DNA of 64,000 nucleotides from G963664115 sp965263045 (GTDB lineage Bacteria > Acidobacteriota > Terriglobia > 20CM-2-55-15): NCBI GenBank assembly GCA_965263045.1, contig CBDHGK010000041.1, positions 5,394,001 through 5,458,000 of the forward strand. The letters are read 5' to 3'. How positions within the stretch are numbered: the first letter of the stretch is position 1; every line of letters begins with the position of its first letter. The notes below the pieces were generated by a model. It saw only the letters and a list, made by a program, of their open reading frames with translations. It did no database searches and was not told the DNA's origin. The translations under genes and the position numbers were made by a program. This document shows positions 41,480 through 50,336 of this stretch, in pieces.

Positions 41480-42901
41480 TCACGGCGAAACCGCCCAAAC
41501 CGTCAAGCTACCCGGAGAAATTCCGCCGATCAAAGTGACGAGAGCGGCTATGGCGAGCGCCGCCGACACGGCTACAGGGAAGTTCCCAGGTGCCGGCTCC
41601 TGGGGCTCTCTCATGTACATGAAGACGGCCACCCGCATGTAAATGAATGCTGAAATCACGCTGCAGGCAACCGCAAGTACAGCCAGTCCTACGTAGCCTG
41701 CGCGCACAGCGCTCCCGATAACGACAAACTTGGCGACGAATCCCCCCGTAGGGGGGATGCCGGTCAGAGACAATAAGAAAAGTAGCATGACAGCGGCCGT
41801 CCCGGGCTTCTGCTGGGCGAGGCCCTGGTAGCCATCCAGATTTTGACCGCGCTCGCCCAGAGCGATGACCACGCCGAAGGTTCCGAGCGTCATGAAGACG
41901 TAGAAGAAGGCATAGGTCATGGTTGCTGACGCCCCTTCCGCCGTCCCCGACACGAGGCCGAGCAGGGCGTATCCGGCGTGCGCGATGGCAGAATAAGCCA
42001 GCAAACGTTTCATGTCGGTCTGGGCCAGGGCCACGATGCTCCCAACGATAATCGAGAGGGCCGCAAACGAGGCGAGAACCAACGACAGGACGTAGGCTTC
42101 AGAGCCGAAAGCGGTCAGGGTGACCCGTCCCAGGGCGGCCAGGCCAACGGCCTTGGAGCCGGCTGCCAGGAAGCCGGCGACCGGCGCACTCGCACCCTGG
42201 TAAGCGTCCGGCGCCCAGGCATGGAAGGGCACAGCCGCAACCTTGAAGGCCAGCCCGGCCACGACCAGACCGATCGCCACCACCAGCAGCGGGTTTTCCC
42301 CCAACCCCTGGACGGTAATTGCCGAGGCAACCACTCGAAAGTCGGTCGCTCCGGTCAGGCCGTATGTCAGGGCGATCCCGTAGAGAAGCAGGGCCGACGC
42401 GAAGGATCCCAGAAGGAAATACTTGATCGCAGCCTCGTTTGACGTCGGCCTGTCCACTGCGATTCCGACGAGGATGTAGGAGCAGAGTGTCATAAGCTCG
42501 ATGCCCACGTAGAGGGTCAGCAGATCCAGGGATGAAACAGCAAGCATCATTCCCGTCGCAGCCAACAGGAGCAGGGCATGGTACTCGCCGCGGGGAACGT
42601 CTTCCGTGTCGTGGCTCCTCACCGAAAGCAGGGCGACCAGGGCCAGTGTGGCGGCAATGACTACCTTGAAGAACTGGGAATAGCCATCCAGAATGAGCAT
42701 GCCGCCGAATCCGATCTGGGTGCCTTCGGCCAACACCGTCACCGAGGATATGCCGGCGGCCACAGCGGCAATGACTGTCCCTGTCCCCGCAACCGATGTG
42801 TTCCGAACTCGTCGCGCGAAGACAATCAATGCGAGGGCCATGCCCACCAGAATCAGTTCGGGGACCAGTAGAGCGACGTCAGAGAGAGTGGCACCGTTCA
42901 T
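41480..42901 (-). CDS. nuoN: Complex I subunit N (antiporter-like)
   Basis: 473 aa, about 14 helices. ELMTLCSYILVGIAVDRPTS contains the TM5 Glu, the Lys-bearing helices include AFKVAAVPFHAWAPDAYQGA and QTDMKRLLAYSAIAHAGYAL. It is one of the proton-pumping modules. It overlaps nuoM by 4 bp. Confidence 0.94.
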   Translation of the reverse strand: MNGATLSDVALLVPELILVGMALALIVFARRVRNTSVAGTGTVIAAVAAGISSVTVLAEGTQIGFGGMLILDGYSQFFKVVIAATLALVALLSVRSHDTEDVPRGEYHALLLLAATGMMLAVSSLDLLTLYVGIELMTLCSYILVGIAVDRPTSNEAAIKYFLLGSFASALLLYGIALTYGLTGATDFRVVASAITVQGLGENPLLVVAIGLVVAGLAFKVAAVPFHAWAPDAYQGASAPVAGFLAAGSKAVGLAALGRVTLTAFGSEAYVLSLVLASFAALSIIVGSIVALAQTDMKRLLAYSAIAHAGYALLGLVSGTAEGASATMTYAFFYVFMTLGTFGVVIALGERGQNLDGYQGLAQQKPGTAAVMLLFLLSLTGIPPTGGFVAKFVVIGSAVRAGYVGLAVLAVACSVISAFIYMRVAVFMYMREPQEPAPGNFPVAVSAALAIAALVTLIGGISPGSLTVWAVSP

Positions 42902-44364
42902 GGCGTCACTCCAGTTGCCAGGAGTGCGGCGACGGGAACTCGCAAATAAGAGAGAACAAGATCAGGGTATAGGCCGAGACAGATCGCGGATAAGACCAGG
43001 GGGGTCAGGGTTGCCACCTCGCGGGCGTTGAGCTCCAGCCGGAGGGACTGGAGCCCGGGCTTGATCTCTCCCATAACAACTCGGTAGTAGAGCCAGACCA
43101 GGTATCCCGTTCCAAGCACGACGCCCCAGACTGCCATTACCCCAAGCAAGGCGTGCGTTCTGAAAGCACCACCGATGATCAGAAACTCCCCTACGAATGA
43201 ATTCAGACCCGGGAATCCCGTCCCGGCCAGACAAAACAGGCCCAGGAAGGCGGAATAAACGGGTGCGCTTCTGGCAACCCCTCCGTAATCGGAGATCTCA
43301 CGTGTGTGCGTCCGTTCGTAGATCATGCCGACGCACAGGAAGAGTGCCGCCGAGATGATCCCGTGGTTGATCATCTGCAGGATCGCCCCTTCGACCGCGC
43401 CCTGGTCGAGCGTGAAAATTCCCAGCGTGACGAAACCCATATGGCTGATGCTCGAGAAAGCGATCAGGCGTTTGACGTCCGTCTGGACAAGGGTCACGTA
43501 CGCGCCATAGACAATGGCGACCACGGAGATGACGAGCATCGGTGTCAAGAAAAGTTGCACGGCGTCGGGAAGGATTGGAAGCGAGACGCGGAGAAAACCG
43601 TATGCGCCCATCTTGAGGAGAATCCCGGCCAGGATTACGCTACCGGCCGTCGGGGCTTCCGTGTGGGCGTTCGGGAGCCAGGTGTGTACCGGAAACATGG
43701 GCACCTTCACCGCGAAAGCGGCGAGAAATGCAACGAAGAGCCAGGCTTGCTGTCGGGAATCGAGGCTCTCCCGGGCCAGTGCCAGGGCCCTGAAGTCCAA
43801 TGTGCCCAATGTCTGATACAGGGCGATCATGCCCACAAGCATCAAGACGCTTCCGGCGAGAGTGAAGAGCAGAAACTTGATCGATGCGTAGACGCGTCCC
43901 GGTCCGCCCCAGACGCCGATCAGCAGAAAGATGGGGACAAGGATGAGTTCCCAGAAGACATAGAAGAGAAAAAGGTTCGAGGCCGCGAAAAGGCCAATCA
44001 TCGCTGTTTCTGCTACAAGGAGCGCCGTATAGAACTCTCGTGATCGCGTTCGGATTGCGGACCAGGAGGCGCCGATGCACAAGATGCCGAGCAGCGATGC
44101 CAGGAAGATGAACGGAAGACTGATACCGTCCACACCCATGCCGTAAGCGATGTTCCATGTTGGGATCCAGTCTCGCGACTCTACAAACTGCAGGGCGGCT
44201 GAGGTCTTGTCGAACCCCATGTAGAGCGGAAATGAGACGGCGAGTGTGGCCAGGGTGGTGGCGAGGGCGACCCAGCGAGCCAAGCGCTCGCTGGCCAGGA
44301 CCAGGATCAGTACACCGCCCGCAAGCGGCAGGAACGTTGTCACTGTCAGGACCGGATAACTCAT
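42898..44364 (-). CDS. nuoM: Complex I subunit M (antiporter-like)
   Basis: 488 aa. FYVFWELILVPIFLLIGVWG (TM5 Glu), AFAVKVPMFPVHTWLPNAHT (TM8 Lys) and VQTDVKRLIAFSSISHMGFV (TM10-11) are the conserved proton-path segments. Overlaps its neighbours on both sides by 4 bp. Confidence 0.95.
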   Translation of the reverse strand: MSYPVLTVTTFLPLAGGVLILVLASERLARWVALATTLATLAVSFPLYMGFDKTSAALQFVESRDWIPTWNIAYGMGVDGISLPFIFLASLLGILCIGASWSAIRTRSREFYTALLVAETAMIGLFAASNLFLFYVFWELILVPIFLLIGVWGGPGRVYASIKFLLFTLAGSVLMLVGMIALYQTLGTLDFRALALARESLDSRQQAWLFVAFLAAFAVKVPMFPVHTWLPNAHTEAPTAGSVILAGILLKMGAYGFLRVSLPILPDAVQLFLTPMLVISVVAIVYGAYVTLVQTDVKRLIAFSSISHMGFVTLGIFTLDQGAVEGAILQMINHGIISAALFLCVGMIYERTHTREISDYGGVARSAPVYSAFLGLFCLAGTGFPGLNSFVGEFLIIGGAFRTHALLGVMAVWGVVLGTGYLVWLYYRVVMGEIKPGLQSLRLELNAREVATLTPLVLSAICLGLYPDLVLSYLRVPVAALLATGVTP

Positions 44365-46127
44365 GAAAAGAACACTGCCATAGCCAAAATTACGAGAATT
44401 CCTGCCGCCATGATCAGTCCGTAATACTGGACCTGGCCGTTCTCCACCGTCTTCAGGATTTGACTCAAGCTCTGGGTTGAACGACCCACGCCCACCATTG
44501 CGGAATCAACGACGAGGCTGTCGAGTTTGCGCAACAGATTCGCCACCCCCAACACGGGGCCGCGAACCAGACGCTCATAGATCTCTCCAATAAAGCCGTA
44601 CTCGAGACGCGCCAGGGGCCCCTGGGCCAGGCTCACAATCCAACGCGAAGGGCGGCGATAGAACCAATCCGTGTCGAGGCTGATCTTGGGTTCCGGGTCG
44701 AGGTGCGTGAGCAGGAGGCAAAAACCCAGGGCCGTAAATCCCAACATTCCGAGTGTGCTCATCACGTGCGTCAGGGTATACGGGACGAAGTCCACCGGGT
44801 TCGGAAGGTGCGCGTACAGAAGTCCGGGAAACACCCCGATCAGAACACATCCGAGGGCACCCAAACCCATGGCCACGAGCATGTTCGTGGGCGGTTCCTT
44901 GGGGCGCAGGCCTGAGTCCTTGCCAAAGAACATGTAATATGGCAGTTTCAGACCGGTGTGCAGGAACGTACCGGCTGAGGCCAGAGTCAACATCAGGAAG
45001 ATCGTGGCCAGGTGTTCCTCCCCGGCTGCGGCGATCACCATGGACTTGCTCACAAAACCGCTGAAGAGCGGGACCGCCGAAATTGCAAAGCCGCCGATCA
45101 TATAGAGACCGAGCGTGATCGGCATCGTCTTGTAGAGTCCCCCCATATCGCCCAGCTTTCTCACCCCCGTCATCTGGAGGACGGCTCCAGCTCCCATAAA
45201 GAGAACTGCTTTATAAAGGATGTGAGCAAAGGCGTGCGCGGTGGCGCCATTTATGGCCAGCGCCGTCCCAATGCCGACCCCGCACACCATGTAGCCGACC
45301 TGGCTAATGATGTGGTACGCCAATAACCGGCGCGCGTCGTTTTCAAGTACGGCGTAAACCACGCCATAGACTGCCATTGCCGCTCCCAACCAGATCAGGA
45401 GTTCCGTTCCCGCAAAGCCTCGGATCAAAACATAGACGGCGGATTTGGTTGTAAAGGCCGTCATGAAGACCGCTCCTGTAACGGTTGCCTCCGGATAGGC
45501 GTCCGGGAGCCAGGCCCCCAGAGGCGGCACGGCCGCGTTGAGAAGGAAGGCCACGAGAATCAGGGTCCAGGCCACGCCGCCGGAAAAAATACCCATATCC
45601 TCGAAGGCAAGCGATCCGGTCTGAGACCAGTGCACGATGATCCCTGCCAGCAGGACGAGGCCTCCAACCATATGGACCAGAAGATAGCGGAAGCCGGCCG
45701 CCACTGCGGAGTGCTCCCGTCGCAGCCACACCAGGAGCACGGATGAGATCGCCATGAGCTCCCAGAAGAGGTAAAGGGAAAGGAAATCCCCGGCAAACGT
45801 GACTCCGAGTGCGCCGCCTACATAAGTCAGGGCGCTGATGTGCTGGAAGTCGTCTTTGACATGGAGGGCGTAGACCATTCCCACGCAGGCCATGAGCGAG
45901 AAGACGTAGGAAAACACCAGGCTCAAACTGTCGACCCGGCCCAGCACGAGGTCTTGCCCCAGGAAGCTGATTTCGCCATAGGTTCCCGGCGACATCAAGA
46001 CGCAATCGACCAGAGCTGCGACCGGCAGGACCACCATCGCTACGCGTTTGATCGGGCCTTTGAGGAAAACCAGGATCCATGCGCCCACGATAAGCAGGAG
46101 CCCCGGGTGTATCCACTCAAGAGTCAT
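44361..46127 (-). CDS. NuoL-like antiporter subunit with C-terminal lateral helix
   Basis: 588 aa. The core is proton-conducting: LYLFWELMAISSVLLVWLRR, PPLGAWLPDAYPEATVTGAV, FTTKSAVYVLIRGF, ENDARRLLAYHIISQVGYMV. The sequence is closer to MrpD/MrpA-type antiporter subunits than to classical NuoL. The C-terminus LDTDWFYRRPSRWIV, a long amphipathic stretch and VQYYGLIMAAGILVILAMAV matches the lateral helix plus last helix of NuoL. It probably occupies the distal NuoL position. The usual TM8 Lys is replaced (LLNAAVPP). Confidence 0.88.
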   Translation of the reverse strand: MTLEWIHPGLLLIVGAWILVFLKGPIKRVAMVVLPVAALVDCVLMSPGTYGEISFLGQDLVLGRVDSLSLVFSYVFSLMACVGMVYALHVKDDFQHISALTYVGGALGVTFAGDFLSLYLFWELMAISSVLLVWLRREHSAVAAGFRYLLVHMVGGLVLLAGIIVHWSQTGSLAFEDMGIFSGGVAWTLILVAFLLNAAVPPLGAWLPDAYPEATVTGAVFMTAFTTKSAVYVLIRGFAGTELLIWLGAAMAVYGVVYAVLENDARRLLAYHIISQVGYMVCGVGIGTALAINGATAHAFAHILYKAVLFMGAGAVLQMTGVRKLGDMGGLYKTMPITLGLYMIGGFAISAVPLFSGFVSKSMVIAAAGEEHLATIFLMLTLASAGTFLHTGLKLPYYMFFGKDSGLRPKEPPTNMLVAMGLGALGCVLIGVFPGLLYAHLPNPVDFVPYTLTHVMSTLGMLGFTALGFCLLLTHLDPEPKISLDTDWFYRRPSRWIVSLAQGPLARLEYGFIGEIYERLVRGPVLGVANLLRKLDSLVVDSAMVGVGRSTQSLSQILKTVENGQVQYYGLIMAAGILVILAMAVFFS

Positions 46128-46380
46128 AGTAGTTCTCGCGGCGCATCAGCCACACCTTTCCGATGAGTTTCGACACGACGATGATCGCCACGCAGGAAAT
46201 CAGCCCGTAGAGCGAGCCGAACGCCGGGAAGCCTTCGAACGCAAAGTGGTGTTCCTCGCTTTCGAAGAGGTGCGGCAGCACAATTTCGCCGACGGCTGTT
46301 ACGCCGAGGACGACATAGAAAATGCGCTTGATCCGCGCGAAACGCACCTTATTTTCCAGCTGTCTTTCCAGGAAGCTCAT
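46117..46380 (-). CDS. Small membrane protein in complex I operon
   Basis: 87 aa, two hydrophobic helices (RIFYVVLGVTAVGEIVLP and LYGLISCVAIIVVSKLIGKV). It overlaps both neighbours (10 bp and 4 bp), so it is certainly translated in this operon. It has no similarity that I recognise to a complex I subunit; small subunits of Mrp complexes are a possible comparison. It ends in RRENYYDS. Confidence 0.78.
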   Translation of the reverse strand: MSFLERQLENKVRFARIKRIFYVVLGVTAVGEIVLPHLFESEEHHFAFEGFPAFGSLYGLISCVAIIVVSKLIGKVWLMRRENYYDS

Positions 46381-47846
46381 TGAAACACCCTCCCTGCCAG
46401 CGCCAGGACCGGGGCAGGGAAAATGCCCAGCAAGAGGCTCACAGCTGCACTAATCGCCAACGGGGCAACGATCCACGGTATTTCCCGAATTTCTTCGTGG
46501 GGTGTCGATGACTCGGTCTCGAAGTAGGCCGTGTACACAATCGAGCCGAGGTAAACGGCGTTCAGGAGCGAGCTGACCAGAAGGACGGTCAACAGGACAA
46601 AGCGCTGGTCCTCTACAGCGCCGCTCGCAAGGTACCACTTAGAGACGAATCCGCTGGTCACCGGGATGCCCACCACGCTCAAGGACGCAAGCGCAAATGC
46701 GGCCATCGTCCAGGGCATGCGCTTTGCGAGGCCGGACATCTGGCTGATTTCGGTCTTGTGGGCGGACACATAGATTGAGCCGGCGCAAAAGAAGAGGGTG
46801 ATCTTTGAGACGGCGTGGTTCGTAATATGAGCGACGCCGCCCAGCACTCCGCTGGAGTTCAATAGGGCTGCCCCCAGGATGATGTAGGAGAGCTGACTGA
46901 CCGTGGAAAAGGCCAGCCTGGCTTTGAGGTTATCCTGGCTGAGCGCCAGAAGCGATCCAACCACAATTGTTACCGCGGCAAAGCCCAGGGCCAGTTGGTC
47001 GGCGCCGAGTTCTCTCATGGCCTCGGGACCGAAGATGAAGAGAAAGACCCGGAGCGTAGAGAAAACACCGGTCTTAACGACAGCCACCGCATGCAGCAGC
47101 GCACTCACCGGCGTCGGCGCAACCATGGCAGCCGGTAACCAGCTGTGCAGCGGCATGAGTGCGTTCTTGGCGAACCCAAACAGGAACAGGACGAAGATCA
47201 TAAACAGAAGTGTGGGCCGCTCGCTCACCTGCTCCGCCGACATTATCCCGCCGCTGCGGAAATCCAGGGTTCCCGCGACGTTATAGGTCAGCACAATGGC
47301 GGCGACCAGGAAAACCTTGGCCGCACCGAGAAGATAGATTACATATTTGCGGGCGCCGGCTCTGGCTTCGGCCGTTTCTTTGTGTCCTACGAGCGGATAG
47401 GTGACCAGTGTCAAGCCTTCGTAAAATACGAACAGCGTAAAAAGGTTGGCGGAGAAAGCCACTCCAATGGTAGTGGTAAGCGCCAGTGCGAAGCAGGAAT
47501 AGTAACGGGTCTGCGCGTGCTCTTTGAGAGAACGCATGTAGCCGATCGAATAGAACGAGGTTAAGACCCAGAGCAGCGAAGCCCCGGAGGCAAAAAGCAG
47601 ACCAAAGCCATCCGCTCGAAAGGCGAATTCTATGCCCGGGAGAACGTGGAAGAGCACGAATTCCACCGTTCCACCGGCCAGGACTTCCGGGATCATGCTC
47701 GCGACGAGAGCCAACAGCCCGACGCCCGCCGCAACGGACCAGAACTCCCTTAAATTTGCGCGACGCTCGCCGGTCCATGCGATCAGGAGCGCCGCCAACG
47801 CCGAGACGAGCACCGCGAGCAGCGGCATGACCGAAGTCGTTACCAT
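46377..47846 (-). CDS. MrpD-like proton-conducting antiporter subunit (extra L/M-type)
   Basis: 489 aa, about 14 helices. LFVFYEGLTLVTYPLVGHKE (TM5 Glu), LFGFAKNALMPLHSWLPAAM (TM8 Lys), APTPVSALLHAVAVVKTGVF and LSQDNLKARLAFSTVSQLSY are the conserved proton-path motifs. It lacks the C-terminal lateral helix. It resembles monovalent cation/H+ antiporter subunit D. In this operon it makes the number of antiporter-like subunits four, with nuoN, nuoM and the NuoL-like gene. Confidence 0.88.
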   Translation of the reverse strand: MVTTSVMPLLAVLVSALAALLIAWTGERRANLREFWSVAAGVGLLALVASMIPEVLAGGTVEFVLFHVLPGIEFAFRADGFGLLFASGASLLWVLTSFYSIGYMRSLKEHAQTRYYSCFALALTTTIGVAFSANLFTLFVFYEGLTLVTYPLVGHKETAEARAGARKYVIYLLGAAKVFLVAAIVLTYNVAGTLDFRSGGIMSAEQVSERPTLLFMIFVLFLFGFAKNALMPLHSWLPAAMVAPTPVSALLHAVAVVKTGVFSTLRVFLFIFGPEAMRELGADQLALGFAAVTIVVGSLLALSQDNLKARLAFSTVSQLSYIILGAALLNSSGVLGGVAHITNHAVSKITLFFCAGSIYVSAHKTEISQMSGLAKRMPWTMAAFALASLSVVGIPVTSGFVSKWYLASGAVEDQRFVLLTVLLVSSLLNAVYLGSIVYTAYFETESSTPHEEIREIPWIVAPLAISAAVSLLLGIFPAPVLALAGRVFQ

Positions 47847-48145
47847 TTGAGTTCGGTCAGGTCTCCTACCCGGACCCCAGGCTTGTTCCGGTTCAAGGCG
47901 ATCACGAGCCCCAGACCGATTCCCGCCTCGGCGGCAGCCACGGCGATCACGAAAAGCGCCATGATCTGGCCGTTCGGGTTTTCGAAGTGTTGGCTGAAGC
48001 CGACCAGACTGACGTTGATTGCATTGAGCATGACCTCTATCGAGACGAGCATGAGGATAACGTTACGCCGGGCCAGGAATCCGAATACTCCGATCCCAAA
48101 GAGGACGGCACTCAGTCCCAGAATCACGTTGGTGGGCACGATCAT
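47840..48145 (-). CDS. nuoK: Complex I subunit K
   Basis: 101 aa with three helices. VILGLSAVLFGIGVFGFLAR, NVILMLVSIEVMLNAINVSL and FVIAVAAAEAGIGLGLVIAL match NuoK; the two buried glutamates (IEVM and AEAG) are present. Overlaps nuoJ by 4 bp and the next gene by 7 bp. Confidence 0.96.
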   Translation of the reverse strand: MIVPTNVILGLSAVLFGIGVFGFLARRNVILMLVSIEVMLNAINVSLVGFSQHFENPNGQIMALFVIAVAAAEAGIGLGLVIALNRNKPGVRVGDLTELKW

Positions 48146-48663
48146 GGCCGTGGCACCCTCCTCCGGGCAAGGACAACAGCCCCGACGATGGCGGCCAGCA
48201 GCACCAGGGAGGCCATTTCGAACGGCAGGGCGTATGGGCCGAAGAGAGCCATTCCGATTCCTTCCAGGCCCCCCTGTTGCGGCCCATCCCCCAAGGATGT
48301 TCCCCTGATTCCAGCGATGTTCGACCGCTCCAGTTGGGCGATAAAGGCCATGGCTACAAAGAGGAGTCCAGCTCCCGCGGCGAATGGCCAGTGATTGCCG
48401 AACCGCGGCCGAGTGTCCTCGTCGGACAGGTCGAGGAGCATCATAACGAAGAGGTAAAAGATGAGGATGGCACCGGCATACACGATGACCTGCACGGCCG
48501 CCAGAAACTCAGCCTCCAGCAGCAGGAAGATGCCCGCGACGTGGCCGAAGAGCGCCAGCACCCAGAGCAGGCTATGGAGGGGATTTCTCCGCGTCACGGC
48601 CAGTAGAGCGCTGGCGACTGAGGCAGCCGCCATGTAGTAGAAGGTTGCGGTGAGCAAGGTCAT
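48142..48663 (-). CDS. nuoJ: Complex I subunit J, first gene of the operon
   Basis: 173 aa, five helices: ALLAVTRRNPLHSLLWVLAL, LLLEAEFLAAVQVIVYAGAI and LIFYLFVMMLLDLSDEDTR are the conserved NuoJ segments, including the pi-bulge helix. It opens the nuo transcript, which is unusual because J normally follows I. Confidence 0.95.
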   Translation of the reverse strand: MTLLTATFYYMAAASVASALLAVTRRNPLHSLLWVLALFGHVAGIFLLLEAEFLAAVQVIVYAGAILIFYLFVMMLLDLSDEDTRPRFGNHWPFAAGAGLLFVAMAFIAQLERSNIAGIRGTSLGDGPQQGGLEGIGMALFGPYALPFEMASLVLLAAIVGAVVLARRRVPRP

Positions 48664-48675
48664 TCGCCGTCGTAA

Positions 48676-48765
48676 CTACTCGATGTCTTGATCCTCGAGG
48701 TCGCTGATTGTGAGGTCCTCGGTGGGATTCCAGTCGATAATTTCGTCGAGCGATAACCCATTCAT
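48676..48765 (-). CDS. Possible 29-aa acidic leader peptide upstream of nuoJ
   Basis: ATG at 48765, TAG at 48676; the product (MNGLSLDEIIDWNPTEDLTI...) is very acidic and ends 12 bp before the nuoJ ATG. The ribosome site is weak. Its place at the head of the operon is the only support; it may be a leader or chance. Confidence 0.35.
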   Translation of the reverse strand: MNGLSLDEIIDWNPTEDLTISDLEDQDIE

Positions 48766-49048
48766 GATTCTGCTCGATCTCTTCCTGTCATCCTAAGCGC
48801 AGTCCACTGATGGCGCGGGCCGCCGGTAGTTTACACTTCTTTTTCCTTCGAGTGGTACTCAAAGTCCAATTGGGCTTTCCAGGGGCCGGAGGCAGGATTC
48901 TTCGGGATACAAATCCCGACAATTGGGGGACTCTCCGGAATTCGCCTCCCGCCTCGATTCCCCGAATCACAGCCCTGCGCTTTTTCCTATGACTGACAAC
49001 AGTGACAATGCTAGGCTGCCCGAAAGTTACGAGAGGCTACCTGTGAAC

Positions 49049-49471
49049 ATGATTTCTCAACTCCTCGACAACTAAGGTCGGGACGTGTGGTCTTTGTCCC
49101 CCGACGCGTCGGTTTACGAAGCGATTGATCAGATGGAGCAGAAGGGGGTCGGTGCGCTGCTGGTCATGGAGGGAGAGTCCCTCGTCGGTGTCGTATCCGA
49201 GCGTGACTACGCGCGCAACGTGATTCTCAAGGGCAAAGCGTCCCGTCATATACAGGTCCGGGAGATCATGTCCCATCCCGTCATCTGCGCGGGCCCCAAG
49301 TTAACGGTCAGACAGACGATGGCCATCATGACCGAGAAGAGGGTCCGACACTTGCCCGTGGTGGTCGACAACAAAGTTGTTGGAGTGCTCTCGATCGGGG
49401 ACGTGGTGCGAACCATCATCGAGGACGACAAATTCAATATCGACCAGCTGACGAAATACATCACCGGTTGA
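49049..49471 (+). CDS. Tandem CBS-domain protein with an early in-frame stop
   Basis: Two CBS domains: SVYEAIDQMEQKGVGALLVM, then VGVVSERDYARNVILKGKAS, and LTVRQTMAIMTEKRVRHLPV, VGVLSIGDVVRTIIED. These bind adenosine nucleotides. The natural N-terminus MISQLLDN (ATG 49049, with GAGAGG upstream) is followed by TAA at 49073-49075 where relatives have Lys before GRDVWSLSPDAS. Translation could restart at the GTG at 49085, giving a 128-aa protein that keeps both domains. Confidence 0.8.
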
Positions 49472-49499
49472 AAGAGCCGACTTTCATCGCAGCCTTCAA

Positions 49500-49665
49500 T
49501 CCAGCGGGTTGGGTCGGGCGCAACCGGATTCGTCATGCAGATGGATCGGTCGACGAAGATCCGTCGAAGTCTAGGTTCCACGGCGGCGCCGGAGAGGTTC
49601 TTTCGGTTGATATGCCCGCCGGTGGCGGCTGGGGAGCGGGTCGCTCGAAAGCGCTTGGACCCGAC
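49500..49665 (+). pseudogene. Relic of a hyuB 3' end
   Basis: The + frame reads GWVGRNRIRHADGSVDEDPS, then GAGEVLSVDMPAGGGWG, which lines up with the last 50 residues of the HyuB at 31705-33282 (GRAGRNRLRHPDGSVDELPS ... GDVLSVETPGGGGWG). No other part of a hyuB is present. It lies directly after the CBS gene, on the far side of the nuo operon. Confidence 0.8.
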
Positions 49666-49667
49666 CA

Positions 49668-50336
49668 GTGAAGCGAACACCCACCCGCTCGGGGCGCCGC
49701 AAGCTCTCAGTTGGATTCCTGGCCCTGGTAGTGGTCGCAGGAATCGCATATCTCGTGATTCCCGAACTCCTGGTCTGGTCAGCGACTCTGCTGATCGCCG
49801 ACGTCGAACCGTTTTCAGCCGATGCCATTGTGATCCTGGGCGGTGGGGGCCCCGACCGTGCGCGGGAGGCGGCAGACCTTTTCAATGACGGCCTCGCGCC
49901 CCGGGTGGTGATCACAACGGAGGAGCCGCCGGACAACTATCGCGAACTGGCCGAGATGGGCATTGAGTTGGTGCTGCCTCATGAGAACTATCTGCGCGTC
50001 CTGTACGGGTTAGGAGTCACCGACGAAGATATCTTTCGGATTCAGGAGGCAAGCAGCGAATCCATGGCCGAGTTGGTTGGAGTGCGTCGGTTCGCGCTTG
50101 ATCGGGGTTGGCGTCGACTCATCGTCGTGACATCCAACTACCACTCGCGCCGCGCGCTGCTCATCACGGACTATGTGTTCGATGCCGGTTGGCAGGTCGC
50201 TGTAGTGGCTTCCCGGTACAGTGAATTCAGGCCTAGCGGATGGTGGCGGGAAGTGCGTCACGTTCGCACGTTTCTTATCGAATTTCAGAAACTCGTGGCC
50301 TACGAGCTTTACTTGCGGCCGCGGATGTTGTTTTAA
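49668..50336 (+). CDS. YdcF/DUF218-family membrane protein
   Basis: 222 aa. An N-terminal anchor (KLSVGFLALVVVAGIAYLVI) is followed by FSADAIVILGGGGPDRAREA, ADLFNDGLAPRVVITTEE and RLIVVTSNYHSRRALLITDY, the DUF218 signature of ElyC/SanA/YdcF proteins linked to envelope integrity. The stop overlaps the end of the convergent VWFA gene. Confidence 0.85.
   Translation: MKRTPTRSGRRKLSVGFLALVVVAGIAYLVIPELLVWSATLLIADVEPFSADAIVILGGGGPDRAREAADLFNDGLAPRVVITTEEPPDNYRELAEMGIELVLPHENYLRVLYGLGVTDEDIFRIQEASSESMAELVGVRRFALDRGWRRLIVVTSNYHSRRALLITDYVFDAGWQVAVVASRYSEFRPSGWWREVRHVRTFLIEFQKLVAYELYLRPRMLF

Noticed and set aside
18626..49075. Reassignment of TAA as a sense codon (stops inside DUF4160 and CBS genes)
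   Set aside because: TAA ends many intact genes here (hyuA, nuoF, several cassettes), so the two internal TAA are mutations or errors.
49468..49671. Independent 67-aa gene after the CBS gene
   Set aside because: Its sequence is the end of a hyuB; treated as a relic.
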